DNA of 12,344 nt, taken from Prevotellaceae bacterium UBA7028. GTDB taxonomy: Bacteria; Bacteroidota; Bacteroidia; Bacteroidales; Bacteroidaceae. The notes below the pieces were generated by a model. It saw nothing but the letters and a program-made list of their open reading frames with translations. It was not told the DNA's origin and made no database searches. Made by a program: the position numbers and the translations under genes. Below, piece by piece: positions 6,132 to 12,344 of this stretch (positions are counted from its first letter, which is position 1; the number at the start of each line of letters is the position of its first letter). The stretch covers positions 1 to 12,344 of the forward strand of contig DLBF01000142.1 in assembly GCA_002494215.1 (NCBI GenBank), read 5' to 3'.

Positions 6132-7700
6132 TCACGAGTTCCCCTTATGTTCCCATTCATCGGTATTGTTGCTACTGCCGGCGGGAGAGGCTGCGGGGAC
6201 GATACCAGAGTGAGACTTCACTTGTCCAGGCTCTTGCAAAGCCTGCTCCAGGAACATCTGAGGCGTAACCTTTACTGGCTCCTTCATGAATTCAGGACGA
6301 CTCCAGCTATACAAAGACACCAGGAAGTACGCTGGGTCCTTCTGAGGCACGAGGAAAGCCTTGTGCACGCGGCCGTTTCTGTCGAAGTATGCCAGATAGT
6401 CGCGTGTGTAGTTACCATCGTCCCTGCGGCTCTCGAAGAGTATCCAGCGGTCGTTGCTGGAGAATGAAGGATAGCTCTCAGCACGGGCGCTATTGATGGG
6501 CTTGGTATCTACGAGCAGACCAGTCTGCTGGTCGAGTATCTCTATCTGAGCCGATGGATGCCAGATATGGAAGAGTCCGTGCGGACCCTCGGCAAAGACC
6601 ACATAGCGGTTGTCGCTGGTTACACGCTGCTCCACAGCACTACGCTCTTTGCTGATAGCATCGTAGATAAGCTCGGGCTCGCCCAACTTACGCGTTTGCA
6701 TATCGAAAGGCGCACGATACAGATTGTAACGTAGTTGCTTGTAATGATTCAACGTCTCGTTCATGCCATTGTTCAACGGTTCGAACTCGTGGCGGGCAGA
6801 ACAGAAATAAAGCCACTTGCCGTCGGGACTCCAAGAGGGGAACAGTTCCAACTCTATGCTGTCAGCCAAAACGGTCTCCATGGTATTCTTCTCCACATCG
6901 TAGAAGACAATATCGCTGGCAGCTTCCATCACCTCAACCTTCGTTATATCACGCGTGTGGAACGACTGCATGGTGCGGTCGGTACTGAAGGCTATAATAG
7001 GTAGCGTGGGATGCCACGAGGGATAGACGGCAACAGATATCATCTCGGGAGTCTTCAGAAGGATATTCTTCAGTTTGCCGTTGGATACTATCATGGTTGC
7101 ATCATGACAGATACGGATGTGAAACATCATATTGTCCGTACGGTAGTTCTGGTAGCTGTGGCAATTGATGCAATGTCCTTGCTTCTCGGTACTAATCTGG
7201 CGGGTGTTGAAGATATCGCTCTCAGAGAAATCCTCCAGGCAGCGCTGTCTGATAGCCAAATGCTCGAAACCCACATAGGTGGGGGCCAAGGCACGATAAG
7301 AGAGATAAGGGTCTATGCTGTCAGGACTGACCTCTATGCTGAAAGGCTTGTAGCGGCTCCACTTATCTTGCTGCTTGCAATAGACATCCACCGTCATCTT
7401 CTGCCCTTTGGCAGCGGAGAGAAGCTTCTTCCACTCGTCCTCTGGAATAATAACCTTGTTGCCCTTGCCATAGTTATATTCCGTATCGCCAGCCTTGAAG
7501 TGAGCCACCACCTCGTCTGCCTGCTCCATCATGAAGTTCAGCGGCGCAATATTAATAGGTATAGTTACATCGGTATAGTCAGGATAGATGTCAGGCTTTT
7601 CCGTTTCCTGCTTATAATCCTGTGGCAAAGACGGATGGCGGTTGCATCCGATCAGCAATGCCATCAGGAAAAACAAGGATAACAGTATATAATGTCTCAT
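6132..7700 (-). CDS. PD40 (TolB-like) beta-propeller lipoprotein with a CXXCH haem c motif
   Basis: The product has 522 residues with a lipobox (LLIGC, Cys19). An N-terminal strand-rich domain (about 40-130) is followed by a CINCH sequence (Cys177, Cys180, His181), the canonical covalent haem c attachment motif, with His194 and Met191/192 nearby as possible distal ligands. Then come WD40-like PD40 repeats: YPSWHPTLPIIAFST (226-240), FPSWSPDGKWLYFCSAR (287-303), SDNRYVVFAEG (362-372) and YPSFSSNDRWILFESRR (410-426). Related Bacteroidota proteins are, as I recall, annotated as TolB-like or cytochrome c biosynthesis proteins. I infer an envelope-anchored propeller that may carry haem, but the substrate or partner is unknown. 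It is the middle gene of the operon: 67 bases after the DUF6057-like gene, a gap made mostly of 7-bp repeats, and 158 bases before the FAS1 gene. The last 30 residues are Ser/Ala/Pro-rich and look disordered. Confidence 0.85.
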   Translation of the reverse strand: MRHYILLSLFFLMALLIGCNRHPSLPQDYKQETEKPDIYPDYTDVTIPINIAPLNFMMEQADEVVAHFKAGDTEYNYGKGNKVIIPEDEWKKLLSAAKGQKMTVDVYCKQQDKWSRYKPFSIEVSPDSIDPYLSYRALAPTYVGFEHLAIRQRCLEDFSESDIFNTRQISTEKQGHCINCHSYQNYRTDNMMFHIRICHDATMIVSNGKLKNILLKTPEMISVAVYPSWHPTLPIIAFSTDRTMQSFHTRDITKVEVMEAASDIVFYDVEKNTMETVLADSIELELFPSWSPDGKWLYFCSARHEFEPLNNGMNETLNHYKQLRYNLYRAPFDMQTRKLGEPELIYDAISKERSAVEQRVTSDNRYVVFAEGPHGLFHIWHPSAQIEILDQQTGLLVDTKPINSARAESYPSFSSNDRWILFESRRDDGNYTRDYLAYFDRNGRVHKAFLVPQKDPAYFLVSLYSWSRPEFMKEPVKVTPQMFLEQALQEPGQVKSHSGIVPAASPAGSSNNTDEWEHKGNS

Positions 7701-7707
7701 TTTTGTC

Positions 7708-7728
7708 GGTTAGCGGTTAGTGGTTAGC
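7708..7728. repeat. Heptanucleotide tandem repeat, GGTTAGY units
   Basis: Three consecutive 7-mers read GGTTAGC, GGTTAGT and GGTTAGC, 7 bases upstream of the PD40 lipoprotein start codon in the transcript direction. They are followed after 3 bases by the AATTATG-type array at 7732-7766. Confidence 0.75.
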
Positions 7729-7731
7729 GAA

Positions 7732-7766
7732 AATTATGAATTGTGAATTATGAATTATGAATTGTC
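7732..7766. repeat. Heptanucleotide tandem repeat, AATTRTG units
   Basis: Five consecutive 7-mers read AATTATG, AATTGTG, AATTATG, AATTATG and AATTGTC. Together with the GGTTAGY array they fill 56 of the 67 bases between the stop codon of the DUF6057-like gene and the start of the PD40 lipoprotein gene. Confidence 0.85.
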
Positions 7767-7767
7767 C

Positions 7768-9687
7768 CTAGTACATCGGGATGTCCCTCAGCATAAAATA
7801 GTCCCACCAATAGGTGTCACCAAAGCGGGCTTGTAATGCAGTTCCAATCTGCTCCACTCCCATACCACTCTGGGCATTGCTCTTCAGGTTAGCGATAAAG
7901 TTCTGGTAACGTTCTCTGATATCAGGGTCTATGTTATAAATAGAGATGTCATCGGGTCCTGTCCTCAGTTCGTCGTGATAGAGCAACATAGCCTCCTGCA
8001 CATATCGGGGGAAAGGCTGGTCGGGGAAGAAGGTGTGATACTGAGCAACCTGAGCCCAGAAGCACCTTGTATCCTTATCCTGAAGGCAATAAGCCAGGGC
8101 TACTTCCAGCACGAACTTATCATCGGTAGGTGTATGGGCCAGCTTATGAATCAGCGTTGACTCTACAAAATAATCATCGGTACCTACCATAGATGTGCCT
8201 CCATTGTAGAGACGTTTTATCAAACCGAAACGTGGAGAGGATGCGATGAGTGTGGTATCATCCAGATAAGGACGCAACTCGGCGGCCCACTTCTTTTGGA
8301 AAGTAGAATGCTCCAGCAAACGCAGATACTTCCTGACGGCATCGTATTCGCCATTTATCAGCGCACAACGGGCAAGAACACGCAATGTATAGTACGAGAA
8401 GCCGAAGTGCATGCAACGCTCTATGGCACGACGAATACCAAAACAAGTCTCGCCGTAGTTGTAATAGACAAAGTCTCCTGTAGCATCGGACAGACGAATC
8501 ACAACAGAGTCGCTCATCACCGATGGCTTGGCAGGACGGTTGTTGTACTCGTAGCGGTGAGACAACAGTTCGCCCTTGTTCATCAGGGCAATATCACGGT
8601 ACAATACCATCTGGCGAGTAGGATTACCTGGTGCCATGCGGGCCTCAGCGAGTACATCGTCCCAACGCTGGTCCTCTACGGCACGGCACATACGGAACTC
8701 TGCCTGATAGTTCGGGTCGGTACAGTTTCTCTTGTCTATAAACTTATAGCCTCCGATAGCTGTTACGGCAGCCAGCAACAGACATATCACCAAGCCCCTG
8801 GTGCTTGTACTACCCTCCTTTCTTCTGGTAAAGAAGGGGAAAAGCAGAGGGGTAAGGCATGCCAGCAGGAAGGGAAATTCCATGCCGTAGTCGCGTACCG
8901 AGCCAATCTCGAAAACCTTTAAGCCGAAGGTCCAACGCTGGTCGGGACGCATCAGCGTAGTTCCGCTATTCTCTAAGAGAGGAACCACACAACATACCAA
9001 AGCAGCAAACACCAAACCTGTCCATCCCTTACGCCAATCCTTACTGAACATACGCAATGCCACCAAAGCAGAAGCAACAAGGGCATAGATACCCAAAGGA
9101 CAATAGAACAATGCGGGCACAAGGATTATCTGTACAAGAGGACCGTACTTGAGTTTACCCGTATAATCGATTGAGAGAATCAGGGCAAAGAATAAGCCCA
9201 AAGAATGATAGAAGCTGTAATCAATATCCCTGAGGAAATAAATCCAGTAACCTAACTGCACCTCTGTACAAAGTAAAGCCAACAAGGGAAGGAAAAGCAC
9301 GAAGGTCCACTCCAGACGGACATGGAACGAGCGCCATGCCACGCAGAAACACAGCATCCACAACAGTATGAGCATAGCAGCGCCATAGGCTGGATAGTAG
9401 AAGAACTGAGTCAGATAGGAACCTGCCCAGGAGAGGAACCCACCCGGCATACGCACACAATCATGGAAATAAACCATGGTATCATTCCAGTACCCGCGAT
9501 CTTGCATAAAATACAAGGTGTCGGCATTCTTTCCAATCAGAAAGACCCAGGCCAACGCCACAAACATTATGCTATACAGAATGGGTAAGACCCAAAGGGG
9601 GAACGATCTCTTTTTCCCTCCTTTTGCCGCCTCCTGAACCTTGGGAGCAGGAGCAGCCACACGCTTTTGCTTATTTTGTTTGCTCAT
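7768..9687 (-). CDS. Polytopic membrane protein, DUF6057-like
   Basis: The product has 639 residues from the ATG at 9687. The N-terminus (1-28) is basic and Lys/Ala/Pro-rich. About eight hydrophobic segments follow, near 31-51, 100-118, 126-147, 158-174, 184-210, 222-237, 268-286 and 299-315. From about 316 to 639 comes a soluble helical domain that looks like degenerate TPR repeats. The architecture matches what I recall of the Bacteroidota DUF6057 family, which has no assigned biochemical role. The reading frame stays open upstream to 10815, but that extension lies antisense to the sialidase and would include the promoter region. The start at MSKQNKQKRV gives the expected protein and lies 9 bases after a TATCTTTG box. 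It is the first gene of an operon with the PD40 and FAS1 lipoproteins, divergent from the sialidase. Confidence 0.82.
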   Translation of the reverse strand: MSKQNKQKRVAAPAPKVQEAAKGGKKRSFPLWVLPILYSIMFVALAWVFLIGKNADTLYFMQDRGYWNDTMVYFHDCVRMPGGFLSWAGSYLTQFFYYPAYGAAMLILLWMLCFCVAWRSFHVRLEWTFVLFLPLLALLCTEVQLGYWIYFLRDIDYSFYHSLGLFFALILSIDYTGKLKYGPLVQIILVPALFYCPLGIYALVASALVALRMFSKDWRKGWTGLVFAALVCCVVPLLENSGTTLMRPDQRWTFGLKVFEIGSVRDYGMEFPFLLACLTPLLFPFFTRRKEGSTSTRGLVICLLLAAVTAIGGYKFIDKRNCTDPNYQAEFRMCRAVEDQRWDDVLAEARMAPGNPTRQMVLYRDIALMNKGELLSHRYEYNNRPAKPSVMSDSVVIRLSDATGDFVYYNYGETCFGIRRAIERCMHFGFSYYTLRVLARCALINGEYDAVRKYLRLLEHSTFQKKWAAELRPYLDDTTLIASSPRFGLIKRLYNGGTSMVGTDDYFVESTLIHKLAHTPTDDKFVLEVALAYCLQDKDTRCFWAQVAQYHTFFPDQPFPRYVQEAMLLYHDELRTGPDDISIYNIDPDIRERYQNFIANLKSNAQSGMGVEQIGTALQARFGDTYWWDYFMLRDIPMY

Positions 9688-9696
9688 ACTCGACCA

Positions 9697-9704
9697 CAAA
9701 GATA
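9697..9704 (-). promoter_or_regulatory. Candidate -7 box for the DUF6057-like operon
   Basis: On the minus strand TATCTTTG matches the Bacteroidota -7 consensus TAnnTTTG. Only 9 bases separate it from the ATG at 9687, so the predicted mRNA leader is very short. No good TTTG is seen at the expected -33 distance (the sequence there is T-rich with a TTG). It is identical to the -7 box of the divergent sialidase promoter. Confidence 0.55.
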
Positions 9705-9764
9705 AAGAAATAAATCGAAACAAGTATATCGACGTTCGGAAATGAAAAGAAAAAACATTTTTCT

Positions 9765-9795
9765 TTTGCATTTCACTCACATAATCGTATCTTTG
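9765..9795 (+). promoter_or_regulatory. Bacteroidota primary sigma promoter of the sialidase gene
   Basis: TTTG at 9765-9768, a spacer of exactly 19 bases and TATCTTTG at 9788-9795 match the Bacteroidota consensus TTTG-N19-TAnnTTTG fully. Transcription should start near 9800-9803, giving a leader of about 26-29 bases. That leader is A-rich just before the ATG (CCAAAAACAAGTAATATC), as is usual in this phylum in place of a Shine-Dalgarno sequence. Confidence 0.88.
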
Positions 9796-9828
9796 CCGTA
9801 GGAATCTTAACCAAAAACAAGTAATATC

Positions 9829-11514
9829 ATGAAAAAAAGAACTATTCTGGCCTTTCTGATTCTTGCCACTACGAATATTGGTGCCTATGCCGAAGGAAAC
9901 GCTCCCATCTCTGCCACCAAGGTCGAGCAAGGCAAGGTAACTACGGGCATCGGTAACAGGGATGTTCCCATCCTGCGCAGCACTCTCACCGTAAACGCCT
10001 CCGAAGGAACGATAGACTTCCAAGGGGTAACAGGAATGGTTAACGCCACCAACCTGAAGGATGTAAAAGGCATACGTGCCTACTTTGCCACCAATGCCCA
10101 AGAGCTCTTTGTGGATGCCAAGGGGGAGATGAACTGGCGCGAGAGCAACGGCGTTCCCTTCGCTGAAGGTAAAATAGCCAAGGACGGTACTTTTATCATA
10201 ACCGGCAGCCGTAACCTTGCAGCAGGGACATACTATCTGTGGATAGCCTTGGACATCAGCAAAAAGGCGCAGGAGGGCAATACAGTGGATGCCTCTATTA
10301 CCTCTTATATTATAGACGGGAAGACGCAACCTGAGCCTAACGGGAACCCTGACAATGCTGCCACTATCTTCCTGACAGAAAGTAGTGTGCTGATGCCTAT
10401 GGACAAGGGAAGTCTCTACTATCGAATACCAGCCATCTGCACCAGTGCCGACGGCAAACGACTGGTAGTACTTACAGACGACCGCAAAGACCACAATATC
10501 GATCTTCCTACCCACTGCTATGTAGTAGCACAGTATTCCGAGGATAAGGGCCGCACATGGAGCGAACCCGTTACCGTTGCTGGAACAGCAGAGACGGGCG
10601 GCGATTACGGGCACGGCGATGCCTCGCTGATTACGAACCGCATGAATGGTGACATTATAGGCATCATGACCAGTTCGCACTTCGGAACAGGGTTCTTCTC
10701 TTCTACACCAGAAAAGCCACAAACGTGGAAGACTATTGTCAGTCATGACGGCGGTCTCACATGGGAGAAGCCTATTGACCACACCAAGGAACTGTATGCT
10801 GCAGGTAGCCCCCACCCCAACTGGCTGGGAGGATTCACCGGCTCAGGAGCCGGATTGCAGAAGCGTGACGGCACACTGGTATCGCCCTTTGTGAATCGCG
10901 AATCACCCGACGGCACCAAGAATAATGTAACCCAGAATTATTATAATTTCATGTCGAAGGACGGCGGAAAGACATGGTATGTTAGCGGAACGAGTGGAAC
11001 AACGGCAGCAGACGAGCCTAAGGTATTGGAACGCAACAACGGCGACCTTGCCATCAGTGTCCGAGCCGGTGGCTATAATTATTATAATGTAACGTCCGAT
11101 GATGGTGAGACCTGGAAGTATGCTCCGCAGACACGCTTCACCACAGGTATTAGCGGCAACGCTTGCGATGGCGAGTATATGTACTGGTGCTCTACGCTCG
11201 ATGGGAATCCCTGGAACATTGTCTTCCAGACGGGACCTAACGATCCACATCGTCAGAACGTTTCCATCGCCCTTTCTACTGATGAGGGCGAAACCTTCGG
11301 AACGCCCAAGACCATCTGTCCGCGTGGTTCTGCCTATAGCGCAGCTACCATTCTGCCTGATGGTACCGTAGGTGTTTATTACGAAGAGGAAGGGCTCTAT
11401 GGCTGCTACACCATGCGCTTTGTACGTTTCAGTCTCAACTGGGCCAGCAACGGTAAGTATTCCTTTACGAAAAAGAAACCCTTCCGACCCGTTTCGGCCA
11501 GCATCACAAAATAG
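9829..11514 (+). CDS. nanH: Secreted exo-alpha-sialidase (neuraminidase, GH33)
   Basis: The product has 561 residues with a signal peptide (about 1-21, ending IGAYA). Residues 22-180 look like the BNR-associated N-terminal beta-sandwich domain of Bacteroidota sialidases. The catalytic six-blade propeller starts at YRIP (198-201). Five Asp-boxes are present: SEDKGRTW (237-244), SHDGGLTW (305-312), SKDGGKTW (376-383), TSDDGETW (422-429) and STDEGETF (483-490). All expected catalytic residues can be placed: the Arg triad R199, R412, R475, plus R219; acid/base D225, six residues after R219 as in Salmonella NanH; and the Glu396/Tyr503 pair. The enzyme removes terminal sialic acid from glycoconjugates with retention, outside the cytoplasm or at the surface. 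It is monocistronic, with its own strong promoter and terminator. No sialic acid transport or catabolism genes are in the window. Confidence 0.95.
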   Translation: MKKRTILAFLILATTNIGAYAEGNAPISATKVEQGKVTTGIGNRDVPILRSTLTVNASEGTIDFQGVTGMVNATNLKDVKGIRAYFATNAQELFVDAKGEMNWRESNGVPFAEGKIAKDGTFIITGSRNLAAGTYYLWIALDISKKAQEGNTVDASITSYIIDGKTQPEPNGNPDNAATIFLTESSVLMPMDKGSLYYRIPAICTSADGKRLVVLTDDRKDHNIDLPTHCYVVAQYSEDKGRTWSEPVTVAGTAETGGDYGHGDASLITNRMNGDIIGIMTSSHFGTGFFSSTPEKPQTWKTIVSHDGGLTWEKPIDHTKELYAAGSPHPNWLGGFTGSGAGLQKRDGTLVSPFVNRESPDGTKNNVTQNYYNFMSKDGGKTWYVSGTSGTTAADEPKVLERNNGDLAISVRAGGYNYYNVTSDDGETWKYAPQTRFTTGISGNACDGEYMYWCSTLDGNPWNIVFQTGPNDPHRQNVSIALSTDEGETFGTPKTICPRGSAYSAATILPDGTVGVYYEEEGLYGCYTMRFVRFSLNWASNGKYSFTKKKPFRPVSASITK

Positions 11515-11522
11515 AACAAACA

Positions 11523-11556
11523 AAAATAGGACCCAGAAAAATCTGAGTCCTATTTT
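11523..11556 (+). terminator. Bidirectional terminator between sialidase and secDF
   Basis: Arms 11523-11537 and 11542-11556 form a 15-bp stem with a single C-A mismatch and a 4-base A loop. The stem ends in TTTT on either strand, with further T-rich sequence beyond. It begins 8 bases after the sialidase stop codon and lies between two convergent genes, so it probably serves both. Confidence 0.88.
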
Positions 11557-11567
11557 ATTTATTATCT

Positions 11568-11582
11568 CTCCCCTAAGGGGAG
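11568..11582. repeat. Short C/G palindrome next to the secDF stop codon
   Basis: CTCCCCT and AGGGGAG flank one central A. It resembles the element upstream of the FAS1 gene at 5995-6016, so the two may be copies of one intergenic repeat family. Confidence 0.45.
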
Positions 11583-11594
11583 TAAGAAAGTTCT

Positions 11595-12344
11595 TTACTT
11601 CTCCTCGTTCTCCTTGATGGTCTTACCCATAGTAAGGTAAGCGGTAGGAGCAGCAACGAAGATTGAAGACAGGGTACCGAAGATAACACCCAAAATCATT
11701 GCGAAGGCGAAGCTGCGGATGCTTGCACCACCCAGGCAGAAGATTACAGCCAGTACGATGAATGTGCTGACAGAGGTGTTGATGGTACGGTTCAATGTAC
11801 TGTTCAGAGAGCTGTTGAAGAGTTCCTGACGATCACGCTTGGGATACAGACCAATGTACTCACGGATACGGTCGAACACTACCACCTTATCGTTGATAGA
11901 ATAACCGATAGCGGTCAGCACGGCACCGATGAACGTCTGGTCTATCTCGAGCGAGAACGGAACGATGTTGTAAAGTGCCGAGAAGAAACCTATCACGATG
12001 ATGGTATCAACAGTCAGAGCGACGATAGAACCTACCGAGAATGCCACATTGCGGAAACGCAACAGGATGTAGAGGAAGATTGCTATCAGGGCTATGATGA
12101 GCGAGAAGATGGCATTGTAAGTGATGTTCTTAGCGATGCTTGGTCCCACCTTGGTGCTGCTGATGATTGAGCCGCCCTCGCGGATGTCCGGGTTCTTGAA
12201 CGAGTCAACGCTGGCCTGGCTGATGAAGCCGCCCTTCTTCAGAGCATTGTAGAGAATGGTCTCTGCCTTGTCGTCCTCGTCGGGAGAGTTGCTCTCGATG
12301 TTATAGTTGGTAGAAACACGGATGGTCTTGCCGTCGGTACCCAG
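11595..12344 (-). CDS. secDF: Protein translocase subunit SecDF, SecF part (C-terminal 249 residues, partial)
   Basis: The reading frame is open to the right edge of the window; a GTG at 12149 (in KVGPSIAKN) is internal, not a start. Visible residues 1-65 are a periplasmic domain (GTDGKTIRVSTNYNIESNSP onward), and the SecF membrane domain follows. Its segments include the hallmark AIGYSINDKVVVFDRIRE and the Thr/Ser-rich STLNRTINTSVSTF with flanking transmembrane helices. SecD/SecF use the proton gradient to pull secreted proteins through SecYEG on the periplasmic side. The periplasmic segment resembles the long fused SecDF of Bacteroides relatives, so I infer that SecD is fused upstream, outside the window. 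The Thr usually found in the GYSxND(T)VVV motif is Lys here. The protein ends KENEEK; the shared terminator lies about 40 bases beyond. Confidence 0.92.
   Translation of the reverse strand: MGTDGKTIRVSTNYNIESNSPDEDDKAETILYNALKKGGFISQASVDSFKNPDIREGGSIISSTKVGPSIAKNITYNAIFSLIIALIAIFLYILLRFRNVAFSVGSIVALTVDTIIVIGFFSALYNIVPFSLEIDQTFIGAVLTAIGYSINDKVVVFDRIREYIGLYPKRDRQELFNSSLNSTLNRTINTSVSTFIVLAVIFCLGGASIRSFAFAMILGVIFGTLSSIFVAAPTAYLTMGKTIKENEEK

Noticed and set aside
9688..10815. 376-codon upstream extension of the DUF6057-like reading frame, antisense to the sialidase
   Set aside because: It overlaps the well-supported sialidase on the opposite strand and crosses both promoters. Its translation lacks domain-like features, and the MSKQN start gives a normal membrane protein.
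10903..11523. 206-codon minus-strand frame within the sialidase gene
   Set aside because: The plus strand here encodes the Asp-boxes and catalytic residues of GH33, so the reverse frame is a shadow.
12149..12149. Start of a separate SecF protein at the GTG
   Set aside because: The frame continues upstream to the window edge with a good SecF periplasmic domain, so the GTG is an internal valine codon.
1..12344. tRNA or rRNA genes, insertion sequences and phage genes
   Set aside because: I saw no cloverleaf-like or rRNA-like segment, no transposase or integrase frame, and no terminal repeats with target duplications.

Overview
The window looks like chromosomal DNA of a gut-type Bacteroidota, probably Prevotella/Segatella or Bacteroides. 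The signs are a clean TTTG-N19-TAnnTTTG promoter, no evident Shine-Dalgarno sequences, several Bacteroidota-type secreted proteins and lipoproteins (FAS1, PD40 propeller, DUF6057-like), a SecDF-type translocase tail, and AT-rich short tandem repeats between genes. I cannot name the species from the sequence.

Layout: (1) 1-75, plus strand, is the last 24 codons of what looks like ATP-dependent PEP carboxykinase, followed by a bidirectional terminator at 184-218. (2) 229-2568, minus strand, is a tightly overlapping three-gene unit: a secreted 452-residue protein, an ECF sigma factor and a small single-pass membrane protein. A secreted 155-residue protein lies just upstream (2670-3137). This looks like an envelope-linked sigma factor module with an unconventional candidate partner. 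(3) 3138-3843 holds no convincing gene. It contains a cluster of nine GGTAYAT boxes, a perfect 15-bp inverted repeat, a heptanucleotide array and the terminator of the next operon. (4) 3844-9687, minus strand, is an apparent operon in the order DUF6057-like polytopic membrane protein, PD40 propeller lipoprotein with a CXXCH haem c motif, and FAS1 lipoprotein. Its promoter region is divergent from (5) an exo-alpha-sialidase (GH33, 9829-11514, plus) that has a near-ideal Bacteroidota promoter, a signal peptide, five Asp-boxes and a complete catalytic residue set. (6) A bidirectional terminator separates the sialidase from the convergent C-terminal part of SecDF (11595-12344, minus, cut by the window edge).

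The genes suggest surface and envelope biology: a secreted sialidase that releases sialic acid from host glycans, a divergent set of envelope proteins of unknown role, an ECF sigma module and the protein export machinery. Any functional link between the sialidase and the DUF6057/PD40/FAS1 operon rests on the shared promoter region only.

The most unusual non-coding signal is a set of tandem repeats of different sequence that all have a 7-bp period. They lie in four gaps between genes, and a degenerate version lies inside one coding sequence, where it appears to have built a protein linker. The GGTAYAT cluster at 3307-3477 is the second signal that the genes do not explain.
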